This document shows, piece by piece, positions 49,641 through 58,072 of a stretch of DNA of 64,000 bases. The stretch is from Planctomycetota bacterium. Its GTDB lineage: Bacteria > Planctomycetota > UBA8742 > UBA2392. Location: contig JACKIE010000003.1 of assembly GCA_020638635.1 (NCBI GenBank), forward strand, positions 289,186 to 353,185, written 5' to 3'. The number at the start of each line of letters is the position of its first letter. Position 1 is the stretch's first letter. The notes under the pieces are model-generated. The model did no database searches. It saw nothing but the letters and a program-made list of their open reading frames with translations, and was not told the DNA's origin. The translations under genes and the position numbers were made by a program.

Positions 49641-52526
49641 CTACTTGGCGGAAAGCTTGCAGTACAGGCGCGAGAACGCCACGTCGTCCTTTTCCCGGGT
49701 GAGTTCCTTCTTCAGGATCTGGAACTCCACTTCACGGATCGCGCGTTTGGCGCCGCCGCACTTCACGGTGGCCTCCAGGGCGCGGCTGCTGGTGTGGTGT
49801 GACTCGTCGTCGCCCAGTTGCCGCCCGGCTAGGGCGCGGCGCGAGATCACGAAGCTGTCGCCCAGGGCTTCCGAAAGACAACTGCCTTCGATCGCGTCTC
49901 CGCCGAAATGGGGCGGTCCCTTGGTAAATTCGTTCTTCCACACATAGGGCGGGGCGATGCGCGCATCTCCCTGGCCGGCCGTGAAACCCTCCGCGATCGC
50001 CTGAAGTGATGGATGGGCCACTTGCCCCAGGTCTCCCAGGACGGGCACCTCCAGCAGGCCGAACCACGGGCTGACTTTCAGCTCAGCTTCCATCTGCTCC
50101 AGTGCCGCGAACTCCGCGGGCACGTTCTGGAAGCTCAGCTTGAAGCGCCAGATTCCCTTCTGCATGGGTTTTTCGATCACCTTCAAGGTCATGTCGTACT
50201 CAAGCGAAAGTGTCGTGCCGACCTGGCCGCCGCCCGTGCCTTCCACTTCGATGCGCACGCGGAATACCAGGGTGTCGTCCACGTCGTAGGCGGGGTGTAA
50301 CTCACGCACGCCGTCGGCCGGGACGGGTGCCAGGCCCAACTGCTGCATGTTGGAAACGGTCGGACGGAACAGCACGGTGCCGGGTAGCTCGTCGAACAGC
50401 CGGCGCAGGGCGGCCGAGGCGGCCGAATCGTCGCCTGCGTCGTGATGCGCCAGAGCCGCCAGCAGCAGGTCCGAGCCGTCCGCCTTCATGGTCGCATAGG
50501 CGCTTTCGAAATCGCTTATGGCTTCCTGGACGCGATGCCTTGAAAGCCGCAGCCGTCCGCGCTCGCGCAAGATGGCGGCGCGTGTGTAGTCGTCGCGGGC
50601 GCACTGCAGGGCACGTTCAAGGAAGTTCTCGGCTGCCTGGGGCTTGGTGGCTCGCATGATAGCCGCGAGCTCGACCAGTACCTCGGCGAAATCCGGCTCA
50701 AGGAGCACGGCCTGCTCGAGCAGGTCTTGGCGCGCGGTTGCATCGATCGACGCAACCGAGGCCTCCAGCCACAACTTGAAGGCCTGTTTGCGCTCTTTGC
50801 CGCCGGCGGCTACCCAGTCGATGATGCCCTGCCAGCGCAGTCCGCCCTGGAAGTCCTTCTCCAATTCGTTCAACGCCTTGAAAAGGCTGAGCGCGTCTTC
50901 AAAGCGCCCGGTTCGCATGGCGGCGCGGGCCGCGCCGTCCAGGCACTCCAGGTTCGCGGGCTCCAGCTTGTGGCCCGCCGCATAGGCGCCCCATGCGGTC
51001 TCGAAGTCGCCCAGCATGAAGGACACCTTCCCGAGCAGCAGCTGCGCCTCGAAGAACTTCGGCGACCGGGCAACAACCTCGCGCAACGCCGCACGCTTGC
51101 TCTTCAAGTCGCCGTATCCGAGCTGCTGACGGTACATGTCGTAGTCGCCGGCCGTGTACAGCCCCGCCGCGATGTCACGCGCGGCCTTGGCATGGCGGGA
51201 AGCTTCTTGGTCGTCGGGCTCGAGCTTCGCCACCTCGTCGTAGCACTTGGCGGCCTGCTCGAATTCACCGAGTTCCCACAGCGTCGCGGCGCGCAAGCCG
51301 TGCCAGTCGGCAAACCGTTCGCCCAGCACCTGGCACTTCTCGAGGGCCTGAAGCACGACCAGGTATAACTTGCCGCGCTGGATGGGGTCGGGCTCGCGCT
51401 CGGCGTACTCAAGCGCGTTGCGCGCGTCGAGGTAGTAGACTTCCATGAACTCGGGCTGCTGCTGCAGCAGCGCGCGGATGGAGGCCGCACGGTCCGCAAT
51501 GCCCATGAGCTGCAGCTCGCGCCACGCCAGCCACAGGTCGAAACTCCAGCCTTTCTGCTTGATGCGTTCCGCCGCCGACAGGTCGATGCGGCTGGATGTG
51601 TCGCGATAGATGCGATCGTAGAACCGCAGCGCGACAAGCAGCTGGTCGATGTCCCGGGCGGCTTCCGCGATGCCCAGGCGTGTCTCGGCCACGGTCAGGT
51701 TGCCGGGCGCTTCCTGTTCGGCGGCCACAACGGCCTTTCTGGCATCCTCGTAGCGCTGCATCCGGTAGAGCAGGCCGGCGATGCTGACGCTGGTGGTGAC
51801 GTGGTAGGTGTCGTCCTTCACGGCCACCTGGTACAGCGGCAGGGCCAGGCCATAGAGCTCCTGGGCGGCCTTACCGAATGGTTCGGCCAGTTGGTCGTCG
51901 GTGCGAGACCAGCGGTGGAAGTCACGGGCCCGCGACTCCAGGTCGCGGGCGGCGAGGTATGCCACCTCGGCCGTGAGCGGCCTGGCCTTGACGCAGCGGG
52001 CCAGGAAAGCCAGCGGCAGGGCAGGTTTGCCCTTGGCCGACGCGGGCAACTCACCCTCGGGGGCCAGGATGTATCTGCCGAGTTCCCGGAACACGAGCAT
52101 TTCAGCCTCGAGCCGCTGCAACCCGAATTTCAAGTCCTCGGGGGTCTTGGTGCTTGGCGGCAGCGGCTGCTCGAGCGTCAGGAACAGAAACCAGCCGACC
52201 TCAAGGCAGCTTTCGTAGTCGTCGGGATACAGCTCAAGCAGCGACTTGACGTAGGGCAGGGTCTCGTCCGCGCTCGCGTCGCTGCGCGTGAAGAGGCGCA
52301 GGTACTCGACCAGCAGGGGCCGTGCGGTGGCATCGAGCTTTTTCGCCTTGTCCAGCTGCGCGCGAGCGAGCAGCGGGAAGCCGAAGTCGCGCAGGCGCTC
52401 GGAGCGCGCTATGTATTCGGCAATGGCGCGCTGATCTTCCGTCGTAGCCTGGGCGGTAACACGAGGGGTTACGACCAGGCAACAGGTGAATGCCGCCAGG
52501 GTTAGTGCCGTCAGCAAAGGCTTCAA
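49641..52526 (-). CDS. large secreted TPR-repeat protein
   Basis: 961 residues with signal peptide MKPLLTALTLAAFTCCLVVTPRVTAQ. Many TPR-like helix pairs (LRAATLWELGEFEQAAKCYDEVAKLEPDD, LLGKVSFMLGDFETAWGAYAAGHKLEPANLECLDGAARAAMRTGRFEDALSLFKALNELE, about 400-600) form a superhelical scaffold. The last 250 residues are beta-rich (LVFRVRIEVEGTGGGQVGTTLSLEYDMTLKVIEKPM). A likely periplasmic or surface interaction platform. Operon with the UbiD-like gene (40-base spacer) and the zinc-ribbon gene upstream (79 bases). Confidence 0.78.
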   Translation of the reverse strand: MKPLLTALTLAAFTCCLVVTPRVTAQATTEDQRAIAEYIARSERLRDFGFPLLARAQLDKAKKLDATARPLLVEYLRLFTRSDASADETLPYVKSLLELYPDDYESCLEVGWFLFLTLEQPLPPSTKTPEDLKFGLQRLEAEMLVFRELGRYILAPEGELPASAKGKPALPLAFLARCVKARPLTAEVAYLAARDLESRARDFHRWSRTDDQLAEPFGKAAQELYGLALPLYQVAVKDDTYHVTTSVSIAGLLYRMQRYEDARKAVVAAEQEAPGNLTVAETRLGIAEAARDIDQLLVALRFYDRIYRDTSSRIDLSAAERIKQKGWSFDLWLAWRELQLMGIADRAASIRALLQQQPEFMEVYYLDARNALEYAEREPDPIQRGKLYLVVLQALEKCQVLGERFADWHGLRAATLWELGEFEQAAKCYDEVAKLEPDDQEASRHAKAARDIAAGLYTAGDYDMYRQQLGYGDLKSKRAALREVVARSPKFFEAQLLLGKVSFMLGDFETAWGAYAAGHKLEPANLECLDGAARAAMRTGRFEDALSLFKALNELEKDFQGGLRWQGIIDWVAAGGKERKQAFKLWLEASVASIDATARQDLLEQAVLLEPDFAEVLVELAAIMRATKPQAAENFLERALQCARDDYTRAAILRERGRLRLSRHRVQEAISDFESAYATMKADGSDLLLAALAHHDAGDDSAASAALRRLFDELPGTVLFRPTVSNMQQLGLAPVPADGVRELHPAYDVDDTLVFRVRIEVEGTGGGQVGTTLSLEYDMTLKVIEKPMQKGIWRFKLSFQNVPAEFAALEQMEAELKVSPWFGLLEVPVLGDLGQVAHPSLQAIAEGFTAGQGDARIAPPYVWKNEFTKGPPHFGGDAIEGSCLSEALGDSFVISRRALAGRQLGDDESHHTSSRALEATVKCGGAKRAIREVEFQILKKELTREKDDVAFSRLYCKLSAK

Positions 52527-52605
52527 ATCAGTGCTCCTGGGCCCGCATCAGGGGATACGCGGCAGCGTCCCGAAAGCAGCGCAGTTTGTGCCAGATTCTT
52601 CAAGG

Positions 52606-53547
52606 CTATTTCAGGTCTTCGCGCAGCGTTGAGCCCACCCGGTCCGTGAACTGGCGGTAGGTCGCGGGAGGCCCCAGTTTCATGGCGCGGTCGAGCGCGT
52701 CCTTCAACTCGCCCTTGTAGTTCACGCCCGTGTAGGCCACGAACCACATGGCGGGATTGGAGAAAGTTCCGTAGTTGCGGGCGTCGCCGGACAGATAACG
52801 GTCGATCTCCGACTTGGCGTTGCCCACCTCGTTCGCGGACTTGTAATACAGCAGCATCACGAATCCCACCACGTTATAGAACTTGCCGGGATTCATGCGG
52901 TCCTCGACCTGCATCTTCACCACGAAACCGTGGCTGCGGAACGGCGAGCCCGGCGCCGGCGCCGCGGACCAGCCGGGCGAAACGCCGCCTGCGGCCTCGA
53001 TGGCGCTGAGCGCTTCGTCAAAGTTGGTGGTCTCCTGCACTTGCGCGCCCTTCACGCCCTTCAGCAGGGTTCGCACTTTCTCTACGGACTCGTCCACCGC
53101 GCGCTCGAACTCTTTGGGGTCGAGCACCTCTTCCTTTTCCTGTTTCAGGCGGGCGCTGCGGTCTTCCTGCAGCACGCTGACGATGAAGAACATCGTGCCG
53201 GCGATCCCCAGGCCCAACACGATCAGGATCACCATGTTGATGATCGCCCTGGTGTTGGTGCGCTTGCCGTAGCTGACGTCGGCCGCGACCTCGACGTAAT
53301 CGTTGTCAGCCTGCCCGTAACTGACGGGCCCGCCCTGGCCCCGGTACGGCGCGCTGCCGCCCGCGCCCGGGTGCTGCACGCGCACCACGTTCTGGCGCGC
53401 GTTCACAGGCCTGCCCCCGGCATCCGAGAGTTGACCGAACGTCCGACACTTGGGGCAGGTGGGCTGCCTGGCAATGATGTCGGGCGCCGCGGCGAACGTG
53501 TGGCCGCATGCTCTGCAGGAGTATTGTGCTGTCTTTCCGGGCTGCAT
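52606..53547 (-). CDS. zinc-ribbon protein with one membrane helix
   Basis: N-terminus YSCRACGHTFAAAPDIIARQPTCPKCRTFG is a four-Cys ribbon (CRAC/CPKC). A basic, Gly-rich linker precedes the membrane helix AIINMVILIVLGLGIAGTMFFIVSVL (about 105-130), then a mostly helical soluble part of 180 residues without recognised family. It resembles the two MJ0042-type genes at 11-13 kb in layout, though the ribbon spacing differs. First gene of the minus-strand operon with the TPR protein. Confidence 0.7.
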   Translation of the reverse strand: MQPGKTAQYSCRACGHTFAAAPDIIARQPTCPKCRTFGQLSDAGGRPVNARQNVVRVQHPGAGGSAPYRGQGGPVSYGQADNDYVEVAADVSYGKRTNTRAIINMVILIVLGLGIAGTMFFIVSVLQEDRSARLKQEKEEVLDPKEFERAVDESVEKVRTLLKGVKGAQVQETTNFDEALSAIEAAGGVSPGWSAAPAPGSPFRSHGFVVKMQVEDRMNPGKFYNVVGFVMLLYYKSANEVGNAKSEIDRYLSGDARNYGTFSNPAMWFVAYTGVNYKGELKDALDRAMKLGPPATYRQFTDRVGSTLREDLK

Positions 53548-53667
53548 AAGCCTTTCCTGGCGCGGTTGCTTGTCAACCAGGCATGCTATTGTACGCTGAA
53601 TCCAGTGAAGTGCGTAACCTTTTGAACACCGGCGCGTTAAATTGAAGCTACGGCCGGAGATAAAACC

Positions 53668-53916
53668 ATGGAACTAGCATTCATCAACCTGTCCACCTGG
53701 GAGATCGTTGGCATTGTTGCCATCGGGATCCTGCTGTTCGGCAGTCGCCTGCCTTCGATCGCGCGCAGCCTTGGCAAGAGCGTGACAGAGTTCAAGAAGG
53801 GCGTGAAGGACCTGAAAGACGAGATGGACGCGGACGAGCCCAAGAAGATTGAGGACCGTTCGCGCGAGGTCCAGACCCACAAGGTCGAAGAGAAAGAGAC
53901 CGAAAAGGTCTCCTGA
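53668..53916 (+). CDS. tatA: twin-arginine translocase subunit TatA/E
   Basis: 82 residues. ELAFINLSTWEIVGIVAIGILLFGSRLPSIARSLGKSVTEFKKGVKDLKDEM is the TatA pattern: short N-out helix, FG hinge (LLFGSRLP), then the amphipathic helix with the LG.S..EFKKG motif. The acidic/basic C-tail is normal. GGAG lies 9 bases before the ATG. TatA pores transport folded proteins with twin-Arg signals. No tatBC nearby. Confidence 0.93.
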   Translation: MELAFINLSTWEIVGIVAIGILLFGSRLPSIARSLGKSVTEFKKGVKDLKDEMDADEPKKIEDRSREVQTHKVEEKETEKVS

Positions 53917-53969
53917 CTCACACGGCGGCACAGGCAGGACCTGGAGCATCGCTCCCGCTCGTCCACCTG

Positions 53970-53997
53970 TTGATTTGCGAACCGGATGGTGTATTTT
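53970..53997 (+). promoter_or_regulatory. probable promoter of tRNA-Leu
   Basis: TTGATT (53970-53975) and TATTTT (53992-53997) with 16-base spacing, 46 bases upstream of the tRNA. Confidence 0.5.
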
Positions 53998-54043
53998 CCC
54001 GCCCTGCCCGCTGAAACGGGCGAACGTTACGCAACATCACCCT

Positions 54044-54130
54044 GCTGGGGTGGCGGAATTGGCAGACGCGCCGGCTTCAGGTGCCGGTGCCCGCAAGGGC
54101 GTGGGGGTTCAAGTCCCCCCCCCAGCACCA
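54044..54130 (+). tRNA. tRNA-Leu (anticodon CAG)
   Basis: Acceptor GCTGGGG pairs with CCCCAGC, followed by discriminator A and encoded CCA. The D-arm reads GGCGGAATTGGCAGACGC; the anticodon stem CCGGC/GCCGG encloses TTCAGGT, giving CAG; a type II variable arm TGCCCGCAAGGGCG and T-arm GGGGGTTCAAGTCCCCC follow. Sequence closely matches bacterial tRNA-Leu. 87 bases. Confidence 0.97.
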
Positions 54131-54167
54131 AACGAACAGCCCTCGACAAAGTCGAGGGCTGTTCGTT
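54131..54167 (+). terminator. strong hairpin after tRNA-Leu
   Basis: AACGAACAGCCCTCGAC pairs with its complement GTCGAGGGCTGTTCGTT over AAA: 17-bp perfect stem immediately after the CCA, followed by TGT. Terminator of the tRNA transcript. Confidence 0.8.
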
Positions 54168-54221
54168 TGTCCGCCGATGCCTTGACACAGGCGAGCCGCG
54201 CCGACGATGCAAACATCGCCC

Positions 54222-55163
54222 CTACAGCTCAATTCGGTACCGCTCAATCTTGTTGTAGAGCGACTTGCGTGCCAGGCCTAACCGCTTGGCGGCGAGCGTC
54301 TTGTTGCCGCCGCAGTCGTGCAGGACCATCTTGATCACCTCGGCCTCGATTTCCGACATGGTCATGCTTAGCCAGCGGCGGTTCGTATCCTGCTGCTCGA
54401 AGCTGAGCGCCACGCGCTTGTCCAGCGCGTTCAGGGCTTCGCGCCCCAGGCTGATCCAGCGCACCACGAAGTTCTCAAGCTCGCGCACGTTGCCCGGCCA
54501 TGGATAGCTCTTGAGCTGCTCGATCACCTCGGGCCCGGGCTGCTCGGGCTCAATGCCGTAGCGTGCGCCGTGCTTGCGAAGGAACGCCTCCACCAGCAAC
54601 GGAATGTCCTCGATACGCTGGCGCAGCGGCGGCACGCGGATCTCGAAGGTGTTGAGGCGATACAGCAAGTCGGAACGGAAATCGCCCGCCTTTACCAACT
54701 GCTCGATCGGGGCGTTGGTGGCCGTCACCACGCGCACGTTGATCGCGATCGCCTCCGTGCTGCCCAAGCGCCGCACCTCCCGCTCTTGCAGCACACGCAG
54801 CAACCGCTTCTGGAAGCTGAGCGGAATGTCGCCGATCTCGTCGAGGAAAATCGTGCCCCCCTCGGCCTGCTCGAACAGGCCCGGGTGGCTCTCTCGCGCG
54901 TCGGTGAAAGCTCCCGGCTCGTATCCGAACAACTCGGACTCGATCAGCGCCTCAGGAATCGCCAGGCAGCTCTGCCCCACGAAGGGGTGGTCTCGACGCG
55001 CGGACAACGTGTGGATGGCCCGGGCCACCACCTCTTTGCCCGCACCGCTTTCGCCAAGGATCATGACCGGAAACTCGGCCTGCGACACCTGCAGAATCTG
55101 CTGTTTCAACTCGCGCATGCGCGGTGAGTTGCCAACAACCTGTGAAAGGGCGTCCACGCTCAT
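54222..55163 (-). CDS. sigma-54-dependent transcription activator without receiver domain
   Basis: 313 residues from ATG at 55163. AAA+ domain: Walker A GESGAGKE (about 36), GAFTDA loop (GYEPGAFTDARESHPGLFEQAEGGTIFLDEIGDIPLS), Walker B within FLDEIGD, sensor region RLNTFEIRVPPLRQRIEDIP, and a C-terminal Fis-type HTH (GGNKTLAAKRLGLARKSLYNKIERYRIEL). Almost no N-terminal regulatory domain (24 residues). The canonical GAFTGA loop that contacts sigma-54 reads GAFTDA here. The conserved Thr is retained. Target genes unknown. Confidence 0.9.
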   Translation of the reverse strand: MSVDALSQVVGNSPRMRELKQQILQVSQAEFPVMILGESGAGKEVVARAIHTLSARRDHPFVGQSCLAIPEALIESELFGYEPGAFTDARESHPGLFEQAEGGTIFLDEIGDIPLSFQKRLLRVLQEREVRRLGSTEAIAINVRVVTATNAPIEQLVKAGDFRSDLLYRLNTFEIRVPPLRQRIEDIPLLVEAFLRKHGARYGIEPEQPGPEVIEQLKSYPWPGNVRELENFVVRWISLGREALNALDKRVALSFEQQDTNRRWLSMTMSEIEAEVIKMVLHDCGGNKTLAAKRLGLARKSLYNKIERYRIEL

Positions 55164-55246
55164 GTGTGTAACAATAACACACCGCATTGCGGCTTACAGG
55201 GCCCGATTTGACGTGCGCTTTGCACCGACCTCGGCACCATGGATGC

Positions 55247-55780
55247 ATGGCCGACGAAACCGCGTTCATGGCCTTCCTGCAGAACCCGTCGCGCGAGAAC
55301 TTCCTGCGCGTCCGGTCGCTTGTGGTCGCCCATGAGGGCTACCAGCCCTATTCGAACGACCTGGAAGAAGCGGAAAAGCTGCTGGAGACTGCCGACTGGC
55401 GCGGATTCCTTGAGGCCGGTCCCCGGTTCATTCCGAACCACCTGCTGACGCCGCGCTTTCACCTGATGCGCAGCTATGCGCTGAGCCAGTTGGGCGAGAC
55501 CGACGACGCGGAAATCGAGACCGCCATGTACATCACTTGCATGGAGGGCATCCGCAGCACCGGCGACGGCAGCGAGCAGGCCCCCTGGCTGGTGCTGCGC
55601 ACCAGCGACGAGTACGACGTGCTGCAGCACTTGGGCTTGCAGCTCGTGAAACAGTCGCTTCACAGCAAAGCCGAGCGCAGCTTCGACCGCCTGGAGTGCG
55701 ACGACGGCAGTGTTTTCTGGTTCGACATTACCGATCCATTCCGCAAGCTCAGCCAGCAGTTCAAGATCTTGAGACCTTAG
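55247..55780 (+). CDS. DUF4919 protein
   Basis: 177 residues from ATG 55247. FLRVRSLVVAHEGYQPYSNDLEEAEKLLETADW, then PRFHLMRSYALSQLGETDDAEIETAMYITCMEGIRSTGDGSEQAPWLVLRTSDEYDVLQHLGLQ, then VFWFDITDPFRKL match the DUF4919 layout (a helical repeat, then the 'VL.T.DEY..L...G' strand part). No signal peptide is evident. Function unknown. Divergent from the sigma-54 activator gene. Confidence 0.72.
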   Translation: MADETAFMAFLQNPSRENFLRVRSLVVAHEGYQPYSNDLEEAEKLLETADWRGFLEAGPRFIPNHLLTPRFHLMRSYALSQLGETDDAEIETAMYITCMEGIRSTGDGSEQAPWLVLRTSDEYDVLQHLGLQLVKQSLHSKAERSFDRLECDDGSVFWFDITDPFRKLSQQFKILRP

Positions 55781-55891
55781 CAGTTCTACGCCTGGTTCGC
55801 CGCCGCTGCAGCCAGAGGTTGGAGAAACCGCGCAAACGCCATCGGCGCTGTTTCTCACCACCCGCCGCAGACTTCTGACCGCCCGAACGCT

Positions 55892-57082
55892 TCAGTCGTT
55901 CGCTTTGGCCTGCTGCTGCACTCGCTTACGATTGATACGGGTCTTGATGAACAAGCTCGCGAAGAACAGCAGCCCTGCGCCGAAGAAAACGGCCATGGCG
56001 TGCTCCCGGAACAGCCGCTCAAGGAACGGGATGTCCTGGTCCGCGTAGTACCAGAAACCCGGCAGCTCGTCCTGGGTGCCACCGATCCGGAAGAAAAGGT
56101 CCTCGTCCCAGCCCTGCAGGCCGGGTGTACCGTTCTCGGTGGCTGGGTTCACACCCTGGCTCTGGATGCGATTGACATACCAGTGCGCCGGATCCGCCGC
56201 CTTCGCACGTTCGCCCAGCGCGTCGGCCAGTTGCTCCGGCAGGGGCTTCAACGTGTACAGGTTCACCAGCTGCACGTAACCGCGGCTCAGGGCTTTCAGG
56301 AGCTTGCGCCGGTCAGCGAAAGTTTCCGTGTCCAGGGGCTTGTCCGTGACCAGGGTGAGGTCCAGCGCGAAGTCGCCAAGCTCGGAGCTGAAACGCAACG
56401 GCACGTATGGCTCGTCCGTTTCGAAGCCCACAACCAGCGGAGGCAGATCCAGGCGGCCGGCCAGGTTGGCCCGCCCTTGCCCCGGAGTGACGCGCACGCA
56501 CAAATAGGTGAAATCCGCCTCGCGGAAATAACGCGAACTGTAGCCGGGAACCGCAGGATAACCGTGCGCTTGCAGGTATTGGTTCAATTCCGCGGCTGCG
56601 TCGTTTCCCAGTGTGCGTACGGGAGTGATCGTGTAGGGCCCCACCTGTACGTCAGGTTCATTCATGATCACATTGCTCGCGCTTTCCATCGGGCGCTCGG
56701 TCATGTTGCTGGGCAGCCATGACGGCCACTCAAACTGGCTGCGGTCAGCCCATTGCCCGCGCGCCAACTGGAACAACCCCTCGTGAAGCTCCGGACCGGC
56801 CTTGAGCGCCTGCTGTTGGGCCAGGTCATAGCGCAGGGGCTTGGCGGGCAGGGTGATCACCCAGGTCAATTCCGCGGGTGCGTACTCCGGGTCTTCGAAA
56901 ACGGGCAGCAGGCGGATCAGCATTTCCTGGTAGCCGGGCCCGGCGTCGGTCTTCGCGCGGTGCACGATCACCACCTGCTGGGCACTCAGCTTCACGACTC
57001 CGTGGTAGTCACTCGGGGTGACGCAATTGGCGGCCAGAGGACCGGTACACAGGATCAACAGCAGGACCGAGAGGTATCTCAT
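55892..57082 (-). CDS. DUF2330-like secreted membrane-anchored protein
   Basis: ATG at 57082 overlaps the stop of the upstream small gene (ATGA). Signal peptide MRYLSVLLLILCTGPLAANC. HGVVKLSAQQVVIVHRAKTDAGPGYQEMLIRLLPVF and ELTWVITLPAKPLRYDL match DUF2330. The C-terminal helix AMAVFFGAGLLFFASLFIK and a basic tail anchor it in the membrane. Known families are of unknown function. Translation probably coupled to the preceding gene. Confidence 0.75.
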   Translation of the reverse strand: MRYLSVLLLILCTGPLAANCVTPSDYHGVVKLSAQQVVIVHRAKTDAGPGYQEMLIRLLPVFEDPEYAPAELTWVITLPAKPLRYDLAQQQALKAGPELHEGLFQLARGQWADRSQFEWPSWLPSNMTERPMESASNVIMNEPDVQVGPYTITPVRTLGNDAAAELNQYLQAHGYPAVPGYSSRYFREADFTYLCVRVTPGQGRANLAGRLDLPPLVVGFETDEPYVPLRFSSELGDFALDLTLVTDKPLDTETFADRRKLLKALSRGYVQLVNLYTLKPLPEQLADALGERAKAADPAHWYVNRIQSQGVNPATENGTPGLQGWDEDLFFRIGGTQDELPGFWYYADQDIPFLERLFREHAMAVFFGAGLLFFASLFIKTRINRKRVQQQAKAND

Positions 57083-57300
57083 GGCTGGTTCTCCGGTTCG
57101 GCGGGCTCGGGCGGTTGCAGGCTGCGCCGCGTCTTCAACCACAGCCACAGCCAGGTCATGACGATCGCGAGCACGGCCATGGCGCCGAAGTAGTACTCGA
57201 GCGGCGAGTCGATTTTGTCGTCAATCGGCCTGTTGGCGTTCTGCGCCAGCAGCGGAAGGCTGCAACAGGCAAAAAACAGCACGGCCGCCATTCGCTTCAT
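57079..57300 (-). CDS. small membrane protein coupled to DUF2330 gene
   Basis: 73 residues from ATG 57300: signal/anchor MKRMAAVLFFACCSLPLLAQ, then a short acidic stretch and a second helix LEYYFGAMAVLAIVMTWLWLWLKTRRS. The stop overlaps the next ATG by four bases. It is found with signal-like N-terminus and single helix, likely a partner of the DUF2330 protein. No family known. Confidence 0.65.
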   Translation of the reverse strand: MKRMAAVLFFACCSLPLLAQNANRPIDDKIDSPLEYYFGAMAVLAIVMTWLWLWLKTRRSLQPPEPAEPENQP

Positions 57301-57344
57301 GGCGGCCTGTTTTACCCAGGGTGGCGTCTTTGCACAGGTGCCGC

Positions 57345-57842
57345 TCAGGTGTCGGCGGTCTCCACCACGAATTCTTCGAGATCCTTGGCCATCGCGGGGC
57401 AGATCCCGTTGGGGTCCTCGATGGTGATGCGGCGCTTGCTGGTGTCTTCGTCGATCTCGAAGCGGATGCGGATGTAGTGCTTGGGCCACACTTCACGCCA
57501 GATGTCCGCCCACTCGACCACGGCGATGGCGCGGTCCGAATGAATGGCCTCCAGGATTTCGCCCGGCAGTTCCGGCGACTCATTGAGTCGATAGAAGTCG
57601 ATGTGGTGAAGCACGCAGCGCCCGCCGTGGTAGCTCAGCATCAGCGTGAACGTCGGGCTGCGCAGGCCGGCCCAGCCGCCCTCATCGAGGCCGCAGGCGA
57701 TGCCCTTCACGAACTGCGTTTTTCCGGCGCCCAGCACACCTTCCAGTGCGATAAAACTGCCACGCGGCAGACACTGGCCGATGATCCGGCCGATCCGGAT
57801 GGTTGATTCGGTATCCGGGCTGACAAGCTGGATGGTACCCAT
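57345..57842 (-). CDS. tsaE: tRNA threonylcarbamoyladenosine biosynthesis ATPase TsaE
   Basis: ATG at 57842 gives 165 residues. Motifs: GSFIALEGVLGAGKTQFVKGIACGL (Walker A GAGKT), RSPTFTL, HHIDFYRLNESPE and AVVEWAD, all typical of TsaE (YjeE). With TsaB and TsaD it makes t6A37 in tRNAs. The product is slightly longer than E. coli TsaE (153). It lies downstream of thiL, a common arrangement. Confidence 0.93.
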   Translation of the reverse strand: MGTIQLVSPDTESTIRIGRIIGQCLPRGSFIALEGVLGAGKTQFVKGIACGLDEGGWAGLRSPTFTLMLSYHGGRCVLHHIDFYRLNESPELPGEILEAIHSDRAIAVVEWADIWREVWPKHYIRIRFEIDEDTSKRRITIEDPNGICPAMAKDLEEFVVETADT

Positions 57843-58072
57843 AACTGCTCCTGACTCCTGACCCGGCCCGCGTGGCGGGCTGCGGGGCCAGTCACATAAT
57901 ATACCACGCGCGGCGGTTCGTTCGGCGCGAAACCGCCCGTTTACTTGCGTTGAACGCACAAGTCGTCGGAAGCCGCCAGAAGTTACATCGCAAGGCGGTT
58001 TGAACGGATGACTTGGAATGCGCCTCGAAGATGATCCGGCGTGAAAAATCGACTGGTTCGATTCTGATTCGC

